Assembly: GCA_023396415.1 (NCBI GenBank)
Contig: JAEWWJ010000006.1
Coordinates: forward strand, 1-42,032
DNA: 42,032 nt
Reading direction: 5' to 3'
Origin: Bacteroidota bacterium
GTDB lineage: Bacteria > Bacteroidota > Bacteroidia > Bacteroidales > F082
The notes beneath the pieces were generated by a model. That model was not told where the DNA came from. It did no database searches and saw nothing but the letters and a program-made list of their open reading frames with translations. The position numbers and the translations under genes are program-made. Below, one piece after another: positions 1 through 7,693 of the stretch. The number at the start of each line of letters is the position of its first letter. The first letter of the stretch is position 1.

Positions 1-345
1 TCGTGTCCTTTTATTCAAACTGCTATTGCTGCCGATTTTGTGGTGCTGGTTACCGAGCCAACACCTTTTGGCTTGAGCGATTTGAAACAATCGGTGGAAA
101 CCCTCAAAATCATGAACAAACCGCTTGGGGTGATCATCAACAGGGCTGGCCTTGGCGACGATGCCGTTTATCAATACTTAGAAAGCGAAAACATTCCTCT
201 TCTGTTGGAAATACCTTTCGATAAACGCATCGCGTCGCATTATTCTAAAGGAGAATTGCTGGTTCAACAGATGACCCAATGGCAACAGTCCTTCATGGAC
301 ATGTTCAATAAAATAATGAATACTTATGGAAATAGCCATCATTAG
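1..345 (+). CDS. MinD/ParA-type P-loop ATPase, 3' part (Mrp/CobQ-MinD superfamily)
   Basis: This is the C-terminal 114 residues of a protein whose start lies before the window. Visible features are the strand ADFVVLVTEPTPFGLSDLKQ, where MinD/Mrp ATPases read 'vtePTpfglhDl', and the guanine/adenine-specificity strand 'GVIINRAGLG'. These place it in the deviant Walker-A ATPase superfamily; the Walker A itself is off the window. The gene overlaps the next one by 20 nt in another frame, which suggests translational coupling. Tandem pairs of a MinD-like ATPase and a ferredoxin-containing MinD-like ATPase (COG1149) are known from archaea and anaerobic bacteria, often near NifX/NifB-type Fe-Mo cofactor proteins. 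The exact function is unknown; handling of metal or Fe-S cofactors is inferred from the family only. Confidence 0.8.
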   Translation, partial: SCPFIQTAIAADFVVLVTEPTPFGLSDLKQSVETLKIMNKPLGVIINRAGLGDDAVYQYLESENIPLLLEIPFDKRIASHYSKGELLVQQMTQWQQSFMDMFNKIMNTYGNSHH

Positions 346-1201
346 CGGAAAGGGCGGAACCGGCAAAAGCAGCATCAGTGCTGCGTTTGCTACGCTTTCG
401 GAACGCGTTGTTTTGGCCGATTGCGATGTAGATGCTGCCAATCTGTTTGTACTCTTTCATCCTGAAAAAGAAGAGGAGCAGGTGTATGTCTCCGGACAAA
501 AAGCAGTTTTAGACGAAGCAATTTGCCGCCAATGCGGATTGTGCGTTGAGTTATGTCGTTTTGATGCCATTGAATGGCAGCAGGGGCGAGTAAAAATCAA
601 CGAATTGCTGTGCGATGGCTGCTGGCTCTGCGCTCGCGTTTGTCCCGAAGTGGCCATTTCGATGGTAAATTCCGATCAAAGCAGACTGTATTCCGGTGCC
701 TTCCAAAATGGAGAAATGGTATATGGCCGTCTTGCCCCGGGTGAAGAAAACTCTGGCAGATTGGTCAGTTTGGTACGCGAAAAAGCAATGAAGTTGAGTC
801 AATCCAAGCAGTTGGAAACCATCATTCTTGATGGGCCTCCGGGTATCGGATGTCCGGTAATTTCTACCATAACCGGAACCGATCATGTTGTAATTGTAAC
901 TGAACCAAGTCTTTCAGGTTTCAACGACTTGAAAAGAACCTATGCGTTGTGCATTCAGTTTCGCCTCAAGGTGTGGGTCATCATCAATAAATACGATTTG
1001 AATGAAGAGGTGACCAAATCCATTGAGGATTATTGTGCGCAAATGAACATCACCGTTGCCGGAAAATTGCCTTTCGACCGATTGGTAGTAGATGCTATGG
1101 TGCAGTGTATGAGCGTTGTAGAATATCAGCCTAAGTCATTTATTTCCTTTCAAATTCAAGAAATCTATAAAACAATATTAAATTTTATAATACCAAATTA
1201 A
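326..1201 (+). CDS. MinD superfamily P-loop ATPase with inserted 2[4Fe-4S] ferredoxin domain (COG1149-like)
   Basis: This is a 291-residue protein. A deviant Walker A (GKGGTGKSS, residues 8-16) is followed by a ferredoxin insert with two CxxCxxCxxxC clusters: Cys67/70/73/77 and Cys96/99/102/106. After the insert the ATPase fold resumes, with the Walker B-like strand 'IILDGPPGIGCP' (Asp169) and 'VTEPSLSGFNDL' near 191-202. The order ATPase, ferredoxin, ATPase is typical of COG1149. The ATG at 326 lies inside the preceding gene and gives the full P-loop. The next gene begins 4 nt after the stop, so the three genes are probably one transcript. The protein probably couples nucleotide hydrolysis to redox or Fe-S cofactor transfer in the cytoplasm. 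That role is inferred from the domains, and no substrate can be read from the sequence. Confidence 0.9.
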   Translation: MEIAIISGKGGTGKSSISAAFATLSERVVLADCDVDAANLFVLFHPEKEEEQVYVSGQKAVLDEAICRQCGLCVELCRFDAIEWQQGRVKINELLCDGCWLCARVCPEVAISMVNSDQSRLYSGAFQNGEMVYGRLAPGEENSGRLVSLVREKAMKLSQSKQLETIILDGPPGIGCPVISTITGTDHVVIVTEPSLSGFNDLKRTYALCIQFRLKVWVIINKYDLNEEVTKSIEDYCAQMNITVAGKLPFDRLVVDAMVQCMSVVEYQPKSFISFQIQEIYKTILNFIIPN

Positions 1202-1205
1202 ACAC

Positions 1206-2573
1206 ATGAAAAATACAGATGTTTTAATCATTGGAGGCAGCGCAGCCGGCATGGTTGCCGCCTTGACGGGCAAATCGCATTGGCCCGAAAAATCTTTCAC
1301 CTTGGTGAAAAAACAAAAAGATATGATGGTGCCTTGTGGCATACCGTATATTTTTGGTACTTTGGGAAGCACCGAAAAAAATTTAATGCCGGTGGATGCC
1401 ATGATGGAGAAAAACGGTATCACCTCAATGCTCGACGAAGCAGTTGACATCAATGCCAATGACAAAGTGGTCACTTTCGCCAGTGGCGAGAAAGTGGGTT
1501 ACGCCAAGTTGGTGATTGCAACCGGTTCAACACCAATGAAACCTAAGTGGCTTAAAGGTGCCGATCTTGACAATGTTTTTGTCGTTCCAAAGGATCGTTA
1601 TTACTTGGATGACATGAAAAAACAAATTGGATCGGCTAAAAAAATCGCAGTCATAGGTGCCGGTTTTATCGGCGTTGAGTTTTCCGATGAGCTGGCCAAA
1701 GAAGGTTATGAGGTTACTTTGATCGAAAAACTCCCACATATTTTAAACCTCGCCTTCGATCCGGAGATTGCTGAAAAAATCCATGAAATGCTGGTTGCGC
1801 GTGGTGTCAATGTTATGGTGGGTAAAGGAATAAGCAGTGTTTTGGGCAAAGACAAGGTTGAGGCCATTGAGTTTGAAGATGGCCAAACAATGGAAATGGA
1901 TGCCGTTATTTTGTCTATCGGCTACAAGCCCAATAATGAGTTGGCAAAAAAATCAGGTATTTTGTTGGATGAAGACAATTTTATCGTCGTGGACGAATAT
2001 TTGCGCACCCACACACCCGATATTTTTGCTGCCGGCGACTGTGCCCAAAAGCGCGATTTTGTTACCCGCCGCAGGGTTTCAACCATGTTGGCTTCAACGG
2101 CCTGCGCCGAAGGCCGCATTGCCGGGATGAATTTGTTTAACCTGCACGTGGTAAAAACATTTACAGGAACCATTGCTATTTATTCAACCGTTGTCGGCGA
2201 AACTGGTTTTGGAACTGCCGGCGTAACCGAGCAAAGAGCGAAAGAAGAAGGCATCTCGACGCTTACAGGTGCGTTCGAGGGCGTAAACCGACATCCCGGA
2301 AATTTACCCGGTTTTCATAAACAGATGGTGAAATTGATTGCTGCCAGAAACTCAGGTGTCATCATTGGTGGCGAAGTCATTGGTGGAAAAGAAGCCGGCG
2401 AGCTGACCAATGTGATCGGTTTGGCCATTCAAAACCGTATGTCAGTGAATTCCTTCCTCACCATGCAAGTTGGGACGCATCCTTGTCTCACAGCTTCACC
2501 GGCTGCTTATCCACTCATCAAAGCAGCTGAAATCATTGCCATTAAAACTTTGAAAATTATGAGAGAAGGTTAG
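1206..2573 (+). CDS. FAD-dependent pyridine nucleotide-disulfide oxidoreductase (CoA-disulfide reductase/NADH oxidase type)
   Basis: This 455-residue flavoprotein has an FAD-binding Rossmann motif at the N-terminus (LIIGGSAAG, 7-15). A single redox cysteine, Cys44, sits in 'MVPCGIPY', matching the SCxPY-like motif of CoA-disulfide reductases and NADH oxidases/peroxidases. A second Rossmann motif for NAD(P)H (GAGFIG, 151-156) is followed by the FAD-closing motif 'IFAAGDCA' (273-280). A C-terminal dimerisation domain covers about 330-450. Length and order match the class III family. Likely reactions are reduction of a low-molecular-weight disulfide, persulfide or polysulfide, or of O2/peroxide; the sequence does not separate these. 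It begins 4 nt after the ferredoxin-ATPase stop, suggesting a shared redox task. Confidence 0.88.
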   Translation: MKNTDVLIIGGSAAGMVAALTGKSHWPEKSFTLVKKQKDMMVPCGIPYIFGTLGSTEKNLMPVDAMMEKNGITSMLDEAVDINANDKVVTFASGEKVGYAKLVIATGSTPMKPKWLKGADLDNVFVVPKDRYYLDDMKKQIGSAKKIAVIGAGFIGVEFSDELAKEGYEVTLIEKLPHILNLAFDPEIAEKIHEMLVARGVNVMVGKGISSVLGKDKVEAIEFEDGQTMEMDAVILSIGYKPNNELAKKSGILLDEDNFIVVDEYLRTHTPDIFAAGDCAQKRDFVTRRRVSTMLASTACAEGRIAGMNLFNLHVVKTFTGTIAIYSTVVGETGFGTAGVTEQRAKEEGISTLTGAFEGVNRHPGNLPGFHKQMVKLIAARNSGVIIGGEVIGGKEAGELTNVIGLAIQNRMSVNSFLTMQVGTHPCLTASPAAYPLIKAAEIIAIKTLKIMREG

Positions 2574-2623
2574 AAACCTGTAAAAACCCGCTCTGTAACC
2601 CAACAAAGCTTTACGGAAAGCCG

Positions 2624-2660
2624 AACCAACTTATTTCAAAATAGGAGGTTTGGTTTTTTT
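2624..2660 (+). terminator. Imperfect hairpin with U-tract, likely terminator of the 1-2573 transcript
   Basis: AACCAA at 2624-2629 pairs with TTGGTT at 2650-2655. Bulged inner pairing of TATTT with AAATA extends the stem, and a run of T follows to 2660. It lies 50 nt after the reductase stop and before the next promoter. The stem is imperfect, so confidence is moderate. Confidence 0.5.
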
Positions 2661-2703
2661 ATTTCCACAAAAAAAAGAGACGAAAACGGGAGTGCAGGAT
2701 TGC

Positions 2704-2711
2704 TATCTTTG
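2704..2711 (+). promoter_or_regulatory. Bacteroidetes -7 promoter element (TATCTTTG)
   Basis: TATCTTTG matches the Bacteroidetes -7 consensus TAnnTTTG exactly. It lies 23 nt before the ATG of the FAD dehydrogenase gene. No good TTG at the -33 position was found. Confidence 0.5.
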
Positions 2712-2734
2712 CGCAAATATCAGAGCAAAGGCGC

Positions 2735-4272
2735 ATGGGATACAAAAGCATATCGGTAAAAGTTCCGACCGACTACAACGACGAATTGTTGCGAAAGAAA
2801 ATTTCTAAAGAACTGAATATTAAGTCTTTTACCTTTCAAACTGAAAATAAAAGTCTTGATGCCCGCAACAAATCGGCCATCCATTGGCTGTTGGCTATCG
2901 GGGTTTTTTCGCCGGAGCTGAAGGGTGGTGAAAGTCCTCTTCGCGAACAGCTGCATATCCCTTCGGTCGGTCGCGAGCAAGAAGTTTTGGTGGTGGGCAA
3001 TGGTCCTGTCGGTTTTTTTGCGCATTGGTGTTGCAAAAGGCCGGCTTCCATGTGGTGATGCTCGACCGTGGCACCGAGGTAGAAAAGCGCAGCAACGCCA
3101 TTGCTCAATTTGAACAAGATGGTCAATTCAATCCGCTCGGGAATTACGCTTTTGGCGAGGGCGGAGCCGGCACTTTTAGTGATGGGAAACTCACTTCGCG
3201 CTCAAAACACATCTCCAAAGAGCGGCAATTTATCCTTTCGTCTTATATTGCTGCCGGCGCACCCCGTGAAATAGAATTTCTTACCCATCCGCATTTGGGA
3301 ACGGACAACTTGAAAAAAATAGTCAAAAACCTCCGAATTGAATTCCTACGCAAAGGCGGAACTATGCTTTTTGAAACCACATTGTTGGATTTAAAAGTAA
3401 AAAATGGAACAGTAAATGAGATAGTTACAGATAAGCAATCATTTTGCCCCAAGGCAGTTTTCATTGCCAGCGGACATTCAGCTTACGATACCTATCGCAT
3501 GTTGATGAAAAATGGAGTTCTGTTCAGGACCAAAAATTTTGCTCTGGGAAGTCGGATGGAGCATCTTCAAGATGTGGTAAACATTGCGCAATGGGGAAAG
3601 CCTCGGCTGCATGGGGTGAAGGCTGCCGAATACCGTCTTACCTCTGCCGGCGATGGCCAACATCAGGTGTATTCATTTTGCATGTGTCCCGGTGGAATGG
3701 TGGTGCCGGCCACCGCGTTTGCCGAAACCAATATCGTGAACGGGATGAGCTATTACCATCGTGATGGGAATTTTGCCAATGCAGCTTGCGTTGCAGGGAT
3801 TCATCCCGATGCCCTGGCCGGAAAAAAAGTAGAGCCGCTTCAAGCCCTTGATTTAGTGGAGCAGTTGGAGAAAAACTTTTTTAGCCTGACTAAAAAATAC
3901 GCCGCTCCGGCTTGCAGCATCCGCGATTTTGTAGATCAAAAACTACGCTCCCAAAAAATTGAATCCAGCTATCCACTCGGTTTGGAAGTCATGCCGCTAT
4001 GGGAGCTTTTGCCTGCAACGGTAGTTTCGGCCATGAGAGCCGGCTTGCTCGATTTCAATCGTAAAATGTTGAATTTCAGTACAGGTAACTTATTGGGATT
4101 GGAAAGTAAGACTTCTGCGCCTATTCAGGTGTTGCGCGAAGAAGGCGGTCGCTGCACTGGCTTTGAAAACCTTTATGTGATCGGCGAAGGTAGCGGCTAT
4201 GCCGGAGGTATCATCTCAAGTGCCGCCGATGGGGTTAAAGCTGCATTGCATTTTGTCGGACTACATCCCTAA
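2735..4272 (+). pseudogene. NAD(FAD)-utilizing dehydrogenase (COG2509-like), reading frame broken or frameshifted at 3013-3025
   Basis: Two frames together encode one FAD-dependent dehydrogenase of about 512 residues. The first (2735-3058) holds the N-terminal domain and the start of the FAD Rossmann fold (EVLVVGNGPVGFF). The second (usable from about 3019) continues 'ALVLQKAGFHVVMLDRG', then the family signature 'GEGGAGTFSDGKLTSR' and the C-terminal 'VIGEGSGYAGGIISSAADG'. The switch needs a -1 shift inside the Rossmann fold, so neither half would work alone. The switch point is exactly a T TTT TTT heptamer at 3013-3019 in the zero frame. Explanations are a one-base loss (mutation or sequencing error in the T run) or, less likely, programmed -1 frameshifting. 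The rest of the second frame is well conserved. The family is an uncharacterised flavoprotein with no defined substrate. Confidence 0.85.
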
Positions 4273-4292
4273 ACCTTGTCAGGGTTTTGGGA

Positions 4293-4330
4293 TAAAAAAG
4301 AGAGGCTGAAACATTAAGTTCCAGCCTCTT
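4293..4330 (-). terminator. Rho-independent terminator of rpsA
   Basis: AGAGGCTG (4301-4308) pairs with CAGCCTCT (4322-4329), and AA/TT extends the stem across a one-base bulge. Read on the - strand, CTTTTTTAT follows the stem, as expected for termination of rpsA. It sits between convergent genes and may also slow + strand transcription. Confidence 0.7.
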
Positions 4331-4354
4331 CCTATTATGCTTCAAATCAAAAGC

Positions 4355-6337
4355 TTACTTTTTCTTTGATTTTTCCTCTTCTTTTTCGAGGTCCTCTTTC
4401 AATCCAGCCAAAACATCGAGATCGCCTAAGGTAGTACGCTCAAGGTTTTCGTTAATGATTTTAACAGCACGTTTGGTGTTCTTTTGATCGGCATTTTTGC
4501 CTTCCGACTCTGCAGTGCGGGCAACAAAAGCCAAATCTTCATGGATACGTGAGTGTGAAAGAATGATCTTTTTATTCTCTTTCGAGAACTCGATCACCTT
4601 AAAATCAATGGTTTCATCGTTTTTAGCTTGGCTGCCGTCTTCTTTTTTCAGGTGACGGTTAGGAGCAAAACCTTCAACGCCATAAGGCAATGAAACGATC
4701 ATGCCTTTGTCGGAAGTACCGATGATGGTGCCTTGATGCACGCTGCCTACGGTGAAGATACTTTCAAAAACATCCCAAGGATTTTCTTCCAACTGTTTGT
4801 GACCAAGGCTGAGACGGCGGTTTTCTTCATCCACGTCCAAAACAATCACCTCGATGGTTTCACCAACTTTGGTAAACTCAGCAGGGTGTTTGATTTTTTT
4901 CGACCATGAGAGGTCGGAGATGTGGATCAATCCATCAACGCCTTCTTCCATTTCAACAAAAATACCGAAGTTGGTAAAGTTGCGAACGGTGGCAGTGTGG
5001 CGTGAATTTACAGGATAACGTCCTTTAATGTTTTCCCATGGATCGGGGATGAGTTGTTTCATGCCCAACGACATTTTGCGCTCGTCGCGATCGAGGGTCA
5101 GCACTACTGCCTCAACTTCGTCACCCACTTTCAGGAAGTCCTGAGCAGTGCGCAAATGTTGCGACCATGACATCTCGCTCACGTGAATCAATCCTTCAAC
5201 GCCGGCAGCAATTTCAATGAAAGCACCATAGTCGGCAATCACCACTACTTTACCCTTCACTGTGTCGCCAACTTTCATTGTTTCGTCCAATGCATCCCAT
5301 GGATGAGGAGTCAATTGTTTCAAGCCGAGAGCGATACGTTTTTTACTGTCATCAAAGTCGAGAATAACAACTTTGATTTTTTGGTCGAGCTCAACAATCT
5401 CTTCGGGATGGTTGATGCGTCCCCATGAGAGGTCGGTGATATGCACCAAACCGTCAACACCACCAAGGTCAATAAACACACCATAGGAGGTGATGTTTTT
5501 AACAGTTCCTTCAAGAACCTGACCTTTTTCGAGCTTGCTGATGATTTCAGTTTTTTGTTGTTCGAGTTCGTCTTCAATGAGGGCTTTGTGCGAAACAACA
5601 ACGTTTTTGTACTCTTGATTGATTTTAACAACCTTAAATTCCATCGTTTTATCTACGTAGATATCGTAGTCACGGATGGGTTTAACGTCAATTTGTGAAC
5701 CGGGAAGGAAGGCTTCAATGCCAAACACATCCACGATCAAACCGCCTTTGGTGCGACATTTCACGTAACCGTTGATCACTTCTTGTTTCTCGAAGGCATC
5801 GTTTACGCGATCCCATGAACGAAGGATGCGGGCTTTTTTGTGCGAAAGCTCAAGCTGTCCGCTGGCACCTTCTTGATTTTCTACATAAACCTCTACCTTG
5901 TCGCCAATTTTGAGGTTAGGGGTGTAACGAAATTCTGAAACAGGGATTACACCATCGGATTTGAATCCAATGTTTACAATCACCTCACGGCTGTTTTTTC
6001 CTACAACGATTCCGTCAATTACCTCGTGGTCGCCAATGGAGCTGAGGGTTTTGTCATACAATCCTTCAAGCTTTGTACGCTCTGAGGCAGAGTATTTTTC
6101 GCGTTTTTTATCCACGGCATCCCAGTCGAACTCACCAGGAATTTGGGGTTGTGGACGCACCTTCGCAGGCTTTTCAGCCACGGGAGCTTCAATAGCGGCA
6201 GGGGCTTCTTCAACAGCCGGTGCTTTTTCTTTAACTTCCTCTGCAACAGCAGCAGGGGTTTCATCAACAGTAGCTTCTACTTTGGGAGTTTCCTCATTCT
6301 GAGGCACTTCGTTGATGGGGTTTTCGTTTTCTGTCAT
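4355..6337 (-). CDS. rpsA: 30S ribosomal protein S1
   Basis: This 660-residue protein has six S1 (OB-fold) repeats, beginning near 'EVIDGIVVGKNSREVIVNIG', 'INGYVKCRTKGGLIVDVFG', 'LEGTVKNITSYGVFIDLGG', 'VKGKVVVIADYGAFIEIAAG', 'TATVRNFTNFGIFVEMEEG' and 'HQGTIIGTSDKGMIVSLPYG'. Repeats 3-5 carry the typical 'GLIHxSDLSW' ending. An acidic, Pro/Ala/Glu-rich leader of about 70 residues precedes the first repeat and a Lys/Glu-rich tail ends the protein, giving a longer form than the 557-residue E. coli S1. S1 binds mRNA on the 30S subunit and helps initiation where Shine-Dalgarno pairing is weak, which suits this genome. It is divergent from ychF and has its own promoter and a leader of about 120 nt. 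Confidence 0.97.
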   Translation of the reverse strand: MTENENPINEVPQNEETPKVEATVDETPAAVAEEVKEKAPAVEEAPAAIEAPVAEKPAKVRPQPQIPGEFDWDAVDKKREKYSASERTKLEGLYDKTLSSIGDHEVIDGIVVGKNSREVIVNIGFKSDGVIPVSEFRYTPNLKIGDKVEVYVENQEGASGQLELSHKKARILRSWDRVNDAFEKQEVINGYVKCRTKGGLIVDVFGIEAFLPGSQIDVKPIRDYDIYVDKTMEFKVVKINQEYKNVVVSHKALIEDELEQQKTEIISKLEKGQVLEGTVKNITSYGVFIDLGGVDGLVHITDLSWGRINHPEEIVELDQKIKVVILDFDDSKKRIALGLKQLTPHPWDALDETMKVGDTVKGKVVVIADYGAFIEIAAGVEGLIHVSEMSWSQHLRTAQDFLKVGDEVEAVVLTLDRDERKMSLGMKQLIPDPWENIKGRYPVNSRHTATVRNFTNFGIFVEMEEGVDGLIHISDLSWSKKIKHPAEFTKVGETIEVIVLDVDEENRRLSLGHKQLEENPWDVFESIFTVGSVHQGTIIGTSDKGMIVSLPYGVEGFAPNRHLKKEDGSQAKNDETIDFKVIEFSKENKKIILSHSRIHEDLAFVARTAESEGKNADQKNTKRAVKIINENLERTTLGDLDVLAGLKEDLEKEEEKSKKK

Positions 6338-6461
6338 TGAAAAAAATGTTTGTACCTGTTCTTTGTCCGTACTGCTTCAAACAGGGTGGTTTAACATAAC
6401 TCACTTAAGACGTTGATTACTATGAGGTAGCCAATTCCGGAAGGTCTTAAAAATGAGGCTG

Positions 6462-6489
6462 CAAAATTAATTAAAAAACCTGGTAACAA
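6462..6489 (-). promoter_or_regulatory. Bacteroidetes-type promoter of rpsA
   Basis: On the - strand, TTG (6489-6487) is separated by 17 nt from TAATTTTG (6469-6462), matching TTG-N17-23-TAnnTTTG. The 5' leader to the ATG at 6337 would be about 115-120 nt, long enough for S1 autoregulation; no specific structure was assigned. Confidence 0.55.
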
Positions 6490-6529
6490 AAAATTACAAC
6501 AGCAATATTTTTAATGGGTTGAGAATCGT

Positions 6530-6537
6530 TAACTTTG
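6530..6537 (+). promoter_or_regulatory. -7 promoter element of ychF (TAACTTTG)
   Basis: TAACTTTG matches TAnnTTTG and lies 31 nt before the ychF ATG. No TTG was found at the expected -33 spacing. Confidence 0.45.
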
Positions 6538-6568
6538 CCGCCCTAAATGGATAAAAAAATACCTTATT

Positions 6569-7666
6569 ATGGCCTTAAACTGTGGCATCATCGGGATCAC
6601 TAATACCGGTAAAACAACCATCTTCAACTGCATGTCGAACACCAAAGCCGAGGCTTCGAGCTTCGCTTTCAGTGCAACAAAATCAAATATCGGAATGGTT
6701 GAGGTTCCCGATCAACGCTTACTCGAAATTGATAAACTGATACGTTCGGTAAAAGTTATTCCTGCAACGGTTGAGATTGTTGACGTTCCCGGCTTGGCCA
6801 AAGGAGCCAGCAAGGGCGAGGGCGTTGGAAATAAATTTTTGGCCGACATTCAACAAATGGATGCTTTAGTGCATGTATTGCGTTGTTTTGACGATCCGAC
6901 ATTGCCGCATATCGAAGGTTCGGTTGACCCGGTGCGCGATATGGAAATTGTTGATCTTGAACTCCAAGTGCGCGATCTCGATCTGGTGATGCGTAAAATA
7001 CAACGCACAGAAAAGCTTTTGAAACTCGGTGAAAAAGATGCCAAAAAGGCATTGGAGATTCTTAAGGTATATGAAGACCATCTGGAAAATTTTGGCAATG
7101 CACGCACCGCACCGGTGGACGAAGACGACAAAAAATACATTCAAGAGCTTCAACTGTTGACAGCAAAGCCTGTGATTTATGTTTGTAATGTGGATGACGC
7201 TTCGGCCATCACTGGCAATGCTTACACCAAAGCAGTGCAAAAAGCATTGGAAGGTGTGAACACCGAGGTAATTATCATTGCCGGAAAGTTAGAGGCTGAA
7301 ATTGCAGAGCTGGAAGATCTCGAAGATCGTGAGGTTTTTCTTTCAGATGCTGGCTTGAGTGAACCCGGTGTGAATAAACTTATCCTGGCTGCCTATAAAT
7401 TATTGAACTTACAATCGTTTTTCACCGCCGGACCAAAAGAGGTGAGGGCTTGGACCATTAAAAAAGGGATGACAGCTCCACAGGCTGCCGGCGTAATTCA
7501 CAGCGACTTAGAACGTGGTTTCATTCGGGCTGAGGTAATGAAATACGACGATTTCATCCATTACAAAACCGAACAAGCTGTAAAAGATGCCGGCAAATTT
7601 AAGGTTGAAGGCAAAAGCTATATCATTGGCGATGGCGATATTCTGCACATTCGGTTCAATGTATAG
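6569..7666 (+). CDS. ychF: Redox-regulated P-loop ATPase YchF (OBG-HflX family)
   Basis: This 365-residue protein has a P-loop 'GITNTGKTT' (residues 9-17), followed by the switch-2 region 'VDVPGLAKGASKGEGVG' and the YchF-specific 'NKFLADIQQMDALVHVLRCF'. A coiled-coil helical hairpin occupies the middle, and a C-terminal TGS domain follows ('VRAWTIKKGMTAPQAAGVIH'). The base-specificity motif reads 'CNVDD' rather than NKxD, in line with this family preferring ATP. The P-loop differs from the common NVGKS form. YchF associates with ribosomes and stress responses. It is divergent from rpsA and convergent with clpB (27 nt gap). Confidence 0.95.
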   Translation: MALNCGIIGITNTGKTTIFNCMSNTKAEASSFAFSATKSNIGMVEVPDQRLLEIDKLIRSVKVIPATVEIVDVPGLAKGASKGEGVGNKFLADIQQMDALVHVLRCFDDPTLPHIEGSVDPVRDMEIVDLELQVRDLDLVMRKIQRTEKLLKLGEKDAKKALEILKVYEDHLENFGNARTAPVDEDDKKYIQELQLLTAKPVIYVCNVDDASAITGNAYTKAVQKALEGVNTEVIIIAGKLEAEIAELEDLEDREVFLSDAGLSEPGVNKLILAAYKLLNLQSFFTAGPKEVRAWTIKKGMTAPQAAGVIHSDLERGFIRAEVMKYDDFIHYKTEQAVKDAGKFKVEGKSYIIGDGDILHIRFNV

Positions 7667-7693
7667 CTTTTGCCTATAATAGAAAGTGAAGAC

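Noticed and set aside
5961..6302. Open frame opposite the rpsA N-terminus
   Set aside because: It is a shadow of the acidic Ala/Pro/Glu leader of S1, of low complexity and without a promoter or family features.
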